A DNA stretch of 64,000 nucleotides from Cranoglanis bouderius (GCA_023630585.1 CM042544.1:18947256-19011255); one strand, 5' to 3'; positions 11,201-22,409 are shown, counted from the first letter of the stretch. Numbers and translations are program-made. Notes: generated by a model not told the origin, from the sequence alone.

Positions 11201-12531
11201 AAATGAAAGTTCTACAGCATCTACATCCTCTGCCTTGACCATCAGTGGCCCAAAAGAATCAACAGACAGCATTAATGACCCAACTGCAACCACACAAACT
11301 CATTCCACCACTAACGACACTAACGTCACCCATTCTGCTTCTGAGACTACTTCAAATAGTATCTCAAACAACAGCACTACAGCACTGCATCCAAGCACCA
11401 TCACCTCAACCATGTCAGCTTCCGGTCCTTCAACCATGACACTGCATCCAAGCTTCAACATTTCAAACATCTCTGGTTCCAGTCCTTTAACCACAACAGT
11501 ACATCCAAGCAGCAACATTTCAAACATCTCTGGTTCCAGTCCTTTAACTACGACAGTACATGCAAACAGCAACATTTCAAACATCTCTGGTTCCAGTCCT
11601 TTAACCACGACAGTACATCCAAGCAGCAACATTTCAAACATCTCTGGTTCCAGTCCTTTAACTACGACAGTACATGCAAACAGCAACATTTCAAACATCT
11701 CTGGTTCCAGTCCTTTAACCACGACAGTACATGCAAACAGCAACATTTCAAACATCTCTGGTTCCAGTCCTTTAACTACGACAGTACATCCAAGCAGCAA
11801 CATTTCAAACATCTCTGGTTCCAGTCCTTTAACCGCAACAGTACATGCAAGCAGCAACATTTCAGCCACGTCTGCTTCCAGTTCTTCAACAACAGCAGTA
11901 CATGCAAGCAGCAACATTTCAGCCACGTCTGCTTCCAGTTCTACAGTCAGTCCAGGGAAAACCGTAACCCAAAAGCCCACAGGACCTGAAGTGTCAGACA
12001 CAGTGGCAACAGAGCAGGGTGTGCCCGGTTGGGGCATTGCCATCCTGGTGCTGGCAGCCATCATACTTTTCTTCATGCTTGTCCTCCTCATACTGCTGGT
12101 GAGCCTCAAATAGACTACCAATCAAATCATTTAAAAAATGTACCTAAGCAGTATCATACTGCAACGTTTATGTTTCTTCTTCTTTTCTTTCCCATAAATA
12201 TATTGTTAAATAGTGGAGATCTTGTGATATTTCTGCATCGAAACCTTGATGGCCATAGAAAACCATTTTTTTACTTGGGTGTAATGCATGATTCTGTTGT
12301 TCACACCAGTGTGCCCCTGCTGTGAATGGAACATGGCTGTTGTGTCACTATTGTTTTACCGAAACATAAAATAAAGCATGCTCCTCCTCACAGCTGCTGT
12401 TTTGGTGCTGTTGGTGGAGACAGCGTGGCTTCATGAATGTGTCTGATCCAGACCCAATGGGCTATTATAACCCCGACATTCCTATGTACTCCACTCACAG
12501 CACGTATGACTCACACAACGGCAAGTCACTG
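8202..12531 (+). CDS. MUC1-like SEA-domain transmembrane mucin
   Basis: Exons 8202-8244, 8898-9070, 9270-9334, 9426-9565, 11086-12098, 12394-12531, all in frame, giving 524 codons; the last exon is still open. Signal peptide MSLYWIIGFLMLWSG (an alternative in-frame ATG is at 8181). SEA domain at about residues 35-140: ITNRIYNDSL opening, then NGSVIANSTVLF with the GSV autoproteolysis site (Gly96/Ser97). Then a Ser/Thr/Asn mucin region with 19-residue repeats (about 265-426). The membrane segment begins GVPGWGIAILVLA and closely resembles mammalian MUC1 (VPGWGIALLVL, from memory). A Cys/Trp-rich inner boundary follows, and a tail rich in Tyr, Pro and His (MGYYNPDIPMYSTHSTYDSH), again like the MUC1 tail. 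Unlike mammalian MUC1, SEA precedes the repeats. The ORF runs on past 12098 to a stop at 12113 if intron 5 is retained. The terminal tail exon is uncertain (see 14071-14123). Confidence 0.82.
8612..8650. repeat. (CAA)n simple repeat
   Basis: Interrupted CAA/AAT repeats within intron 1 of the mucin gene. Confidence 0.85.
9693..10983 (+). mobile_element. Tc1-like transposon, internally damaged
   Basis: A 1.29-kb element flanked by TA on each side, in intron 4 of the mucin gene. The ends are long inverted repeats of about 145 bp (9693-9840 versus 10836-10983), starting CAGTGGGTATAGA / CGGTGGGTATAGA and near-identical through the motif CATTTTGTTGCTTTTCAGCC. The plus strand from 10072 encodes a transposase N-terminus (GGKALSKDPRDKF and the helix-turn-helix SMPRSTVKSIIKKWK). 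The frame is broken near 10368, and later DDE-region pieces (GNILLWGCFSAAGTGALI, about 10610-10660) are in another frame. It is shorter than a 1.6-kb Tc1, so an internal deletion is likely. Not active. Confidence 0.9.
11457..11942 (+). repeat. 57-bp mucin tandem repeat array (VNTR)
   Basis: Seven units of exactly 57 bp (11457-11855), each encoding NISNISGSSPLTTTVHxxS, followed by one and a half diverged units (NISATSASSSSTTAVHASS and a partial copy). The variable dipeptide alternates as PSS, ANS, PSS, ANS, ANS, PSS, ASS. Each unit carries two Asn-X-Ser N-glycosylation sequons (NIS NIS) and many O-glycosylation sites. Confidence 0.95.
12369..12374 (+). promoter_or_regulatory. Intronic AATAAA in mucin intron 5
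   Basis: The hexamer AATAAA (in ACATAAAATAAAGCATG) lies 20 bases before the acceptor of exon 6 and downstream of the read-through stop at 12111-12113. It could end a tail-less transcript, but no downstream GU-rich element was established. Confidence 0.3.
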
Positions 12532-13480
12532 GTGAGTGATTCTCCATCTATACCTTCATCTAATTTTTGTCTCTACACACTTTAGATAACATAGTTTAAG
12601 GGAGCACTCACACCAATCAGAACATCTTCATTTGCTGATTTGTAGCAATTTAGTGAAGCAAGAAACTAAGAGTTTTATTACCACAGAGTGATGATGATAT
12701 TTTTTACATACTGGCAAAAAAGATAAAAGAAAAAGAAGACGGCTGGGTGCTGGGTACCGAGTGAATGTATTCTGGCACTAATTACAAATGAATAAGGGTG
12801 TCATCAGTAATGTCATTTCTTTAGACAACTTCAAAATTATAATCTAATCTAACTACCTTTGGATTACATTTGGGACTACAGATTTATATTTTATATTTGG
12901 AAAACAGATGCAGTAAGAAACCACAACTGATTGTATATAAGTCAAATAATTATGTCATTTATGACCACACTCAAATTAATTAAAGACTCAAATTTATTGA
13001 TGTAATCTGGAAAAAGGGACTCGTTTATTATTCAGGCTTCCAAATTCATTCAGCTCTGGCTACTTGTAGTTGACTTTTGGAATCTGATTCTGTAATCCAG
13101 ATTACCCAGAACCTCCTTTAGTTACACACATTCACACTTGCATCATATATACACGACTACATATCCTACATACTTATCCTTTGGCAATCAGATGTAGAGA
13201 TGTGGAGGTAACAGTAGACTTTTGCATGGACTCCCCATGCATCCCCCATCTCCATGTTCATCCAGGCAAAACTGGCTGCAGTTACTAAACAGCCCCCAGT
13301 CCCACTTCCCTCCCACTTGTATAGGGCTCTCTTTGTGCCCAACCAGCTTTGACAGGGAAACCTGAGGCGTGGGAAACTCTACTCCTGCTCTGTGTTTCTC
13401 TTTCCCGCAACTGCCCTGGAGCTAGCGCTTTATCAGACCTCACACTGCACTGTCTTCATCTACGCATACAACACTGCCTT

Positions 13481-13482
<2 letters not shown>

Positions 13483-13506
<24 letters not shown>
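13483..13506. repeat. (CA)n microsatellite
   Basis: Twelve or so CA units. Confidence 0.9.
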
Positions 13507-13511
<5 letters not shown>

Positions 13512-14070
13512 ACCATTTAAGATCCAGTTGTTTTCATCGTTGAAAATTTCACAGTCTCACTAACATTTCTGTAGTCTCATTTCCATAAATGCCCTATAAC
13601 TGATCTCACTCTATCAAAACCTTTTACGTTTTAAGAGATTAGTAACTGCCATTAAGAGGCAGGAGTGTGTTATACACAGTGATATATGTTCATGGGACCA
13701 CAAGTTACATATTCGTTAAAGAAATTCATTAAAGAATATTTATTTATCCTTCATTATACATATGATATTACAATGTCTAAATGATTATGCTAGGACTCTG
13801 TTTGAAGTCAGTGAAAACTGTTGCTCCATTTCCCTCACACAAAGAGGCCATTGATAGGCCATAAATAAGCCTGCATGCTGTCCACACTACAACAAACTCA
13901 CACACAGCAGCTCCCAGAAAAGGAGTTTTGCTCTTTTTCTACTCACTGGAACCTAATTCAGTGAACTATGAAACCATGGGAAAATGTCAGTGAAATTATT
14001 GCAAATATTAGTCATTTCAGTAACCAAACAGTACTAATACTTTAACAGAATCTTAATTAATAGGATTCAG

Positions 14071-14123
14071 GCACAGAGAGACCTCCTGAAAAACGGACTG
14101 GAATGTACGCAGTGAACAAGTGA
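14071..14123 (+). CDS. Candidate terminal exon of the mucin cytoplasmic tail
   Basis: After a TAGGATTCAG acceptor, one frame reads TERPPEKRTGMYAVNK and then TGA at 14121-14123. The Pro/Arg/Tyr composition suits a mucin tail. However, it needs an incoming codon with one base already used, whereas the clear donor after exon 6 (12531) is phase 0. Either exon 6 uses a later weak donor (four bases further), or an extra small exon lies between, or this is chance. Confidence 0.25.
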
Positions 14124-15179
14124 TACGACACCCAGGGCTTCAAGTCAAATGGTACAACTTTTGGATCAAACAATGAAAGCCACATCATAATTTACTCACC
14201 ACTACTCAGCAACAACACTCAGGTGCTGTTTGGCTCCGCTGCTCTACCTTCCACCTGCCTGTCCAGCGATCGAAGAGGCACCACATAAAAGCTGTCCACA
14301 GACTGTAATACCAAATAACCATCGGGGATAATATTGCATGATATTCAGAATATATAATGCTGATTTCAGAGCAATCACCAACCACTACATATTACTGTCA
14401 CTTTGGACAATGTTCTATGAGACAGTATCTGTTTGCTTAAAAATGGTTTACTGACAGTGATAGCAAATACATTTCGATGACATAAATAAACAGTACTGCT
14501 TCCAAATTGCTAATATTATTGCAAATGTCATTTCAGATTGATCTCTGATGCTTTGTAATAAAGAAGGATCTATTACAATATATATTCTTTTGTGAAAAAA
14601 ATTAAAGAAAAATGTGTAATTTTATTTTTAAAAAGAATACATTTGATACAAAGGTACAAATACATTTTTTTTTTTGTTAATTTAACCAGGGATGTCTCGG
14701 GTTAAACAGTGTTGAATGGGGGCAGGTTTAGGGATAATAAGCTGTGCCAGTGTCCAGATCACCTCAGCCTCCAGGGTCATTGCTTCCTGGGGCTATTGTG
14801 CTCATAAAAAGGTTTCTTTGTGTGGATGGGACCAGCTCAAAGATTCTTCTGCAGGTCTCAAAGGGAGGAAGAGGGGAAAAAGAGGGAATGGTGATAGACA
14901 GACTTTCAGTACTCTTAGAAAAGTGGAACCCTTCTCCTGAAGAGCTGTTCTTCATAAAAGAAAAGAAAAAACACACACACAGAAGTGAATCAAATGTTAG
15001 CCCAAAACTAGATCAAAAGTATGAGTGTGCGGATCAATATTCAAATCGGAATTCCATTGAATCTATGTAGAAACGTAGTCTTACATGTTTTGTACAGTCA
15101 AAATTTCTTTTGTGACTTATTCCATATCGCTGCTTATATCCTGTTACACCCAGGTATTTCCAGGACAGGTGGGGCTAAA

Positions 15180-15495
15180 ACTGATAAACATTCACCCGTA
15201 ACACTGATTGCACAGGTAGATGTTGGCCTGCTATGGCACTGCTGCCTACCGCACCTCCTCTGGTGCGCATAGGATTACCGCTCTTCCTTGTCACCATGCA
15301 ACCAAAACACAGCCAAAACCATACAGGCCTACCCAGTGACTAAGGCTGTAGCAAGCCCCACTGGCACCATTAAGGCATCCTACTTCCACCGGGTAGATGA
15401 TGGTTCTCCAGCCAGCCTCCTTACACTCAGCGATGAGATCGTACTACAGCCTCTTCCTCTCAAAGGCATCTTCTATTCCTTCCTCCCAAGGGACA
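15180..15495 (-). pseudogene. Decayed LINE reverse-transcriptase C-terminal fragment
   Basis: On the minus strand the frame reads VPWEEGIEDAFERKRL, a stop, then DLIAECKEAGWRTIIYPVEVGC. This pattern (AGWxxxxYPVEVGC, preceded by WE(D/E)G and AFERK) recurs in the C-terminal part of fish non-LTR retrotransposon polyproteins. Frameshifts and stops follow. It is a relic with no function inferred. Confidence 0.55.
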
Positions 15496-15499
15496 GGTG

Positions 15500-16599
15500 A
15501 GGCAGAGTGATTGAACACAATTGTATGGCATGATATCGAAGTAATCAAAAGTCATTTTGTAGTCATTGGTTGCAGCCACGGTGGAACAGGGTGGAATTTT
15601 CCAGCACTTGTGGCCAAAATACGTCCTGAATTACAACTGAATGTCTCCCTATTAATTAATTAATTCCAATTAGAATTAGGATCTAACTATCCAAAGAAGA
15701 ACCATTTATTTTTGTGTTTATTTTAAAGAGAAATGGCATTTAAAGGCAGTAAAATGCACACAGGTACAGGGTATCATGCTCTGCTGTTACTGTCTCTCTT
15801 CAATTCAAACTGAGGTGTTAGGAAAAATGACTAAATATAACATAATGCATTGTCATAAGAACTCATGGTGTGCTTATATGTATGGAGTCTTTTTTCTGAG
15901 GCTATTCTGTTAAACCTTTTAGTTTCTTATAAATGCTCAGCATACAAATGACTATGATGAATCTGCTAGCTATTGTTTTAGCATTAGTTTCACTTTCTGA
16001 AAAATAAATGCTGCACAACTGTGACTCATAGTCTATAAAAGTCTGTCATTGTCTTTATAAGACCAGGAAAGTCAGCATAGTCTGTGCCACTGTTAGTGTT
16101 CTACAAGAAACAAGACCACACCTATTAAGACAACCAGCCAGCATGGCCTTTGTAACACTGTGTGACACGCTCTATGTTTTGATCCTGCTGTATTCACAGG
16201 TTATACAAGGTTCATAGTGCTGTTGAATGAGTTTAAGATGAGTTGTGTAATATGTACTGAATAAAACATAGAAGGACAAATTACTATTTGAACATAATAA
16301 TATATTAATAAATCAACAGAGTAAATGAACTACACTACTTGATTAGTGGGCTAAGTGTCTATCTGAGTGAAAACTTCACATTTCATGTAACTGTAGTACT
16401 GTATATTGCCCCCTTGTGGCTGGCAAACATGTCATGTTTAATTTGATTAATTAAAATCTTTAGGAAAAGAGCAGACACGCTTATCATCTTTTCGATGGTG
16501 CTTAAAAAAAAACAACCTTAGTGCATCATGAAAGTAAATATCAGGTGCTTATTTGGGTTCCACACATCAGGCCTGAGAGTGAGAAAGTGTCTGCTGCAG
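15500..16599. other. Downstream flank and 3' UTR of nudt17
   Basis: No coding signal. Minus-strand AATAAA signals (TTTATT near 15707 and 15717) may end the nudt17 transcript about 0.9 kb after its stop. A/T-rich otherwise. Confidence 0.4.
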
Positions 16600-19500
16600 T
16601 TAGCCCTTCTCACAGCTAGCTGCCTGAGTACTTAGCCAGAGCTCTAAGGCGTACTTGGTCCCTGTGCTGACCCGCTCCACATCCTCGCCCTCAGCCGAGG
16701 CCCGGTTACAGAACACTGACACGGGCAGTGCGGACTCGCTCAGCTCACCCTCAGGAGACACCTCAGTAACGCTACCACAGAGAACACCACAGCATCACAA
16801 GTATTAGGGTAGAGCTAAGAGCATTCAATACTAAGACATTTTAATTGTGAGCTGCATTTAGAGAAGCTCAGCTATGAATGATGTTCACGGGCGGTTCTAC
16901 AGCTAATTTACCGATTCCCTTGTTAGTAAAACTACAGTTCTACATTTGATTTTAAACAGTTCTACAGTTGAGACAGCCCGGAAACTGTGAAAATGTGTCC
17001 AGAGTGACTGTTTTGGGAGTAAAACAATTATCTATGCATTTGACAAAACATGAGATGATCAGAATGTTTACAAAAGATGGTAAAAATGTTTGTTGGACAG
17101 ATCATTTGCATGCTGTGGGTTTCTGTAATATTAATACTCTGTAGCCCTAGTCCAAATTTAATTAGATGTGTTCTTAAACTATGCTTACTGCAAAGCACAT
17201 TTCTAATTAGGAACAGAACTATATACCTGACAGCTTGAGGAAGATCAGCAGGTATATGAAAAGACTTTTCCTCCCCATCCACAGCAGATACGATAGCCCT
17301 GACCAGTCCTGCATCAACCCACACACACGCACTGACCTCAGCAGGCTCTGGTCTCATACAGGACTAATAAGAAAAGAAGGAACGGGTTCACAGATAATAA
17401 AGATACGCACATACAGTCCAGTTACATGTTTCTTCCATCACCAATTAAATGGCAATTTTGCTGCATATAGCTGAGCTTAGATGACATAGGCTGGCATTAC
17501 CTGTAGCTGCAGGTGTGTATGGTTACTGCAAAGCAGCATGTAGGTGACAATATGATGTCTCTGGGGCAGTCCTCGGGACAGCATGGGTGGGTATACAGAC
17601 TGTGGAAGAGACAGGTTGTGAGAAGAGTCTTATTATAAGGTTTCTCTTGATAGATAAAACCCCCACTGAAAATGACCACTTTGGATATTATATACTGAAT
17701 GAAAATCCTGGATCAGAAAGGCAAAAACTAATTAAAACGATACCAGGCCTAATATGTGGAGATGTTTTGAAAGTTATGAGCCCTGGTTTCAGTGTAGCCT
17801 TTTACAGCATTAGTATTTTTGTAGTATTTTACAAAGCTGCTTTTTATTTCGTGCTGCAAACATACAGACCGTTTGCCTTGGCCCAGTGTGTCTACACATC
17901 AGCACTCTGAGCTCACCTCCCAGAGGCCCAGCAGCTGAGAGGAGGAGATGTCCTCAGGGTCCAGTTTAAGTCCAGTTTCCTCCCTCAGCTCCCGCAGGCC
18001 TGCATCCAACAGCTATTGCAAAACAAGTGAACAGAAAGAGGCCATACTGAATGTCTACAAGATGCAAAACATGGTCTGATCTTTGTTTGATTAATGAGCC
18101 TCTGGTTAATCTGCACAAGTAATACATTAGTAATGGTTGATTTAAGTAAAAACATAAGAAAACAAACAAACAAACAAACAAAAAAAAAACATTTTTACAG
18201 TTAGCTCCTAAATTTTTGCCACTCTTCATGAACCAGTGATTAATACATGCAATAAGATTTTTTATTTTTTATTTTATTTTTTTTTTTTAAACACAACAAA
18301 TGGGCGTATGTAAATATTTTTTTCAAACATAACTTTTTTTTAAGTCATGCAAAACACTGGTTTCAAAATTATCGACACCCTTACAATTAATATTTTGTGG
18401 CAGCTTCCCTGGACTAGGTTCCTTCCTGAAGAGTCCAGAATTAACCATGTTTGATGCTATAATATCCTGGTACTGGCGGACTTCATGATGCTGATCAGCT
18501 AATTGCCAATTCTCTTGTTAGTAAAACTGTTACAACAGAGTCAGCACTACACTCTACAGTTCTCTAGTTGAGTTAAACAGTTCTACAGTTGAGACAGCCC
18601 CCAAATTGACCATGTGTTCAGAGTGACTGTTTTGGGAGTGAAACACTAATCGGGCAGACAAATCTATGCATTTCAGACAATCAGAATGTTTACAAAAGAC
18701 AGTAAAAGTGTTGTTTGCTGAACAGCTCCTTTCATGACGCAGGTTTCTGTAATATTAATACAGTGCAGCCCTAGTTCAAATTTAAGTAGATGTGTTATTA
18801 AGGAATGATTTTTACAAAGAACACTTTTCACACAATATTCTGACACGTGTCATTTATGAAAAATAAAGCACTAGCTATTCCGCTATTAACACCATCACAG
18901 GCTCCAGTAGAGCAGGGAATCAGCTACCTTGACTGATTACATTATCATTTTTTAGTGTAACGTTTTGCATAAAAATGCGTGAGGCTTTTGTGCTAGAGGG
19001 AGCCATGGTTCACACAAAAGAACACTTCTCGTGGAGGTGGTGTTTTTTTTTTTTTATTTTGGGTCGCTTTTTAAAACCTGGTCAGCTCTGTTTTTTGACA
19101 AGTCTCACTGATATTCATTAGCTTTTCAGTGTGTGCTTATGTATTTACAGACGCTGGAGTGTTTTTTTGTTGTTGTTGTTTTTTTAACTATTGATTAGTT
19201 CCCTATAACAGCAGCTCTGACAGTACTGAGAACCCTTGAAGAACCTCAAAAACCTTACGTCTAGCACCCTAAAGGATCCTTGGTTGGCTCTCTGGAGCAT
19301 GCAAAAATACACAAGATTTTGTGTGAAAAAGGTTTCCTTTTCTAAAGAGGTTCCAGGAATGAAAGCTGGAACCTTTGAAGAACCCCTTTCTTCCACTCAA
19401 ATCTAGCATCCTTAAGTGGTCTTAGTTCTTCTGGGTAACTCTTTAAAGTTCTTACAACCGTTAACCATCTAACAAACCATTTTTCCTGAAACTTTTAGAA

Positions 19501-21034
19501 CATAAGTAGCCTAAAGTGTTCTGCAGTTGTCCTGCTAGGGGACGTTTTTCTGTACATTCCTCCAACAGAACCTCTGGACCACCAGCCACAAAACAGCCCC
19601 AACACATTGATAATCCACTACCCTGTTTTACTATGGGTATCAGGTGCTTTTCCTTAGATGCAGCCCCCATATTCACTAAACATGCTGATGCTGTGCACTG
19701 CCAAAAGGTTATTGTGGTCTAACCAACGGTAAATGATTCCAATAGCAGTTTCAGTGAGCACTTAATTTTCTGGGTTGTTCTCATGAAGGGCTTCTTTCAT
19801 GCAAATAGTTTGATGTCATGGATGATTGGTTGGTTTAATAGTTGATTTTAAAGCTTGACAACCCAAAGCATACTGTGGAATGTTAAAACTATGAACTTTG
19901 TGTTCTTTTTTGCTTGTCTAAAAATAACTTTATTCAATACAAATCTTTATTCAATGGTTATACTTTTTAACCGTGGGTTGACTGTAGCTCAAATTGTACC
20001 TTTTCGTCCAGTTCCACATGGCCACCTGCAGAATACGAGAACAGCATTTAGTCCACAATAAGGACTGCTTAGCTATGTCAGCAATCTGAAGTGAAGGTGA
20101 AAGCATCATGGCTCCTTAGGTATTAAGACATATTAAGCATCTCAGAGTAACACTCTGCCCTACTGGTCATATGATTGCAAAAATGGCTCAACAGTCAGCA
20201 GATTTTTACTTCACAGGTTAGCTTATAAAGCCTGAGCCTGCACAAACAGGACATTCTATTTGTTCTCTCCTAAAGCTGCAGTTTAGTGTGACACTTAGGA
20301 CGAAAAAAAAAAAAGAAAGAAGAAGAAACACTCTGTAGTCTGGGCAGCATCATACTCACCAGGTGGGACCCATACATTAGGAAAAATCCTCAGGGCATGA
20401 GCTCGCCTGGTCAGCAACAGCCTCTGATTGGCTGACTGGAGCAGTATGGCCACGCCCACATCTACCCCTCTCCGGAGAGTGTCTGGAGGAAGCGCCGCCG
20501 CCTCTGAGGGAGAGAGCAATTTGATTGGGCAGAACGGCGCCCTCTAGAGGCAGAAAGTGAGTTTCATCCACAAGCAAAATAAATGTTGGTACACAACCGC
20601 ACACTATCATACTAATCAGTATGTCTAAATATTATTCTACATATCGTGTTCAATAAATAATTTAACATGCGACCCTGAAAACCTTTAAAGGGATGTTTAA
20701 TGATCCGTTTGATTGAACGCTGACGTAATGATGTAGTCAGTAATGACGCAACCCGTGTTGAAGTCTAACCTTAAGAGGCACGCCCCTCTCGTGACTTCCC
20801 CGACACAAAATAAAGCGGTTGTTTTCCAGGGAACAATTCACAGTTGTTTGGTCGTCAAGCTGTCCAGTAAAGTGTCCAGTAATGCTCTAGGAAAATAAAA
20901 ACACCAGTCAAACAATTTGTATACGTGTTGAGAGTGACAGCAGCTCTTGTTTAACTGACCTGAACAAACTGGGCACAGTGTGGAGCTGCGCTTTCTTTGG
21001 ATAAATGCACCAAGATTCGTCGTACTTTCTCCAT
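16600..21034 (-). CDS. nudt17: Nudix hydrolase 17
   Basis: Eight exons: 20960-21034, 20770-20886, 20360-20543, 20000-20025, 17917-18012, 17501-17599, 17227-17363, 16600-16771; 906 nt, 301 aa, all junctions in frame. The Nudix box is complete across the 26-nt exon and the next: Gly127, Glu133, then RELREETGL (141-149), matching GX5EX7REUXEEXGU, the Mg2+-binding catalytic helix. Upstream blocks RAPFCP and RGVDVGVAILLQS...LLTRRA...PNVWVPPG, and the C-terminal VSTGTKYALELWL, match vertebrate NUDT17 as I remember it. The human protein is slightly longer. It is expected to hydrolyse nucleoside diphosphate-linked substrates; the physiological substrate is not shown by the sequence. The start at 21034 (MEKVRRILVHL) aligns with the human N-terminus. 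A YY1-type motif lies about 240 bp upstream. Confidence 0.95.
16895..17215. repeat. Intronic direct repeat, copy 1 (nudt17)
   Basis: About 300 bp that recur at 18500-18835, in the same orientation, in another nudt17 intron. Shared blocks include AACAGTTCTACAGTTGAGA, CAGAGTGACTGTTTTGGGAG, CAGAATGTTTACAAAAGA and TTTCTGTAATATTAATAC. It is either a segmental duplication or two copies of an unnamed repeat. Confidence 0.75.
18500..18835. repeat. Intronic direct repeat, copy 2 (nudt17)
   Basis: Counterpart of 16895-17215, with a small extra insertion (ACAACAGAGTCAGCACTACA region) near its start. Confidence 0.75.
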
Positions 21035-21377
21035 TATTAGCAATATAGTTAAACAGCATTTAACATTAAGTTATAATAACTCGTGAAGAGGGGTTAGGGA
21101 ACGCCAAACCACTACAATAACAGACCTGACATAACCCCCAAATGTAAATTAGCTATCATACATTTAGTGTAGAAAATTTGTCCAAAATGACGTTTCAGTT
21201 GGTCAAAATCAACAACCAAAAAATAAAACTATATACGAATCCAGTGTCGCGGTAGCGATTAGACTCTCTTCCAAAATGGCTGCCGAGTTTTCAAAATAAA
21301 AGTCACGCACAGCCCACTAACTCGCTGTGCTTGAAATGGTATCCTACTCACTACACTGGAAAATACATAGAACACTA
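21035..21377 (-). promoter_or_regulatory. nudt17 upstream region with YY1-type motif
   Basis: 21273-21284 reads AAAATGGCTGCC on the plus strand, a YY1 (AANATGGCNGC) match often seen at housekeeping promoters. It is about 240 bp upstream of the nudt17 start codon. The exact transcription start is not visible. Confidence 0.4.
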
Positions 21378-21740
21378 CAGGGTGTCCCAGAAGTCTCCAT
21401 ACATAGGGGAAGTTAACACTTTATAGCAAAATGTAACTTTAATTATTTACAAAACATCCTCTACATTTTCCATTTCTTTGTAAACATACACATAGTCGTG
21501 TCTCCCATCTTTGGCTTCCAGGTTGGCAGCATTGTCACGTGTGATGTGCTTGCCATGTTTACCGTTAAAGGTCATCACAACCTTGCGACAGCTTCCCGAT
21601 CCAGCCATGAGAATGATTTCAATGCGTTCTTCTTCTTTTTTTCAAACGCATTCTTAAAGGCTATCTGAAAAAATATAATATAAACTTTTTGCTAAAAAAA
21701 ATTCATTTCCCCTATGTATGGAGACATTTGGGACACCATG
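21378..21740. mobile_element. Short non-autonomous mariner-like element
   Basis: It begins CAGGGTGTCCCAGAAGTC and ends with the inverted counterpart ATTTGGGACACCATG, flanked by TA on both sides. The interior keeps fragments of a transposase N-terminus on the minus strand, as in the copy at 61078-61450. About 363 bp; a deletion derivative. Confidence 0.8.
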
Positions 21741-21744
21741 TATT

Positions 21745-22405
21745 ATAGGAACAAAAAAGGTTATTGAAGAAAATGATTTTATACACTACGTTACATGGGT
21801 TTGAGACACTTGTCATATATCAAGCCTACGGTCAGTAAAGTAACCAAGCGTAAGCCAAGCATGTGTGACTATACAAAACAGTTAATCTACTCCTTACATT
21901 TATAAGAAGCCTGAGGAGAAGTCAGAAGGAGCAGTGCCTTCTTAGCTCGCTGTATTTCTCATCAACATTGTGAACTACTAAATATGCAATGCAATATGGG
22001 TGCAGCATTTGTACACATTTGTGCATTATGGGATTAACTGTACACAGCTTTCAAAACCTCTAATTGATACCCCCTTGATTCCTCAATCCTTCTTCAGCTC
22101 ACCTCATCCAGAAAATCAATGAATGTCTGCCATCTTTAAGGAGGTACCAGTTCTTAAAATGCAGTAGAAGAGAAGAAAAAGTAGGCTGTTAGAATTTGGG
22201 TACATACTTTTCCTATGTGGAAGTGTTTTGTTGCTGTGGCGCATAATATAAGCCTACAGTATCCCACCACCTCTCCCAGAAAACAAGTTATAATGAAACA
22301 ATAATAAGAACCACAAATACAAAATTAATAATTTTAATATAAAAAAATGGGTACAAATTAAATCTTTAGATTAAACATGCATTGCATTGCGGCCATATAA
22401 AAAAA
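21745..22405. other. Non-coding intergenic stretch
   Basis: A/T-rich; nothing recognisable. Confidence 0.4.
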
Positions 22406-22409
22406 AGTC

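Larger units (their letters stand above)
12540..15150. other. Stretch 3' of the mucin exons, mostly non-coding
   Basis: It probably contains the last mucin intron and 3' UTR, and a CA microsatellite at about 13483-13506. One candidate terminal exon is listed at 14071-14123. No other coding signal was supported. Short ORFs at 14716-15070 are low-complexity and not family-like. Confidence 0.4.

Noticed and set aside
11300..12121. 273-residue ORF on the minus strand
   Set aside because: It is the antisense shadow of the mucin repeat exon; its own repeats (VVKGLEPEMFEMLL) simply mirror the 57-bp units.
14716..15070. Two overlapping plus-strand ORFs
   Set aside because: Purine-rich, low complexity, no splice support and no family pattern.
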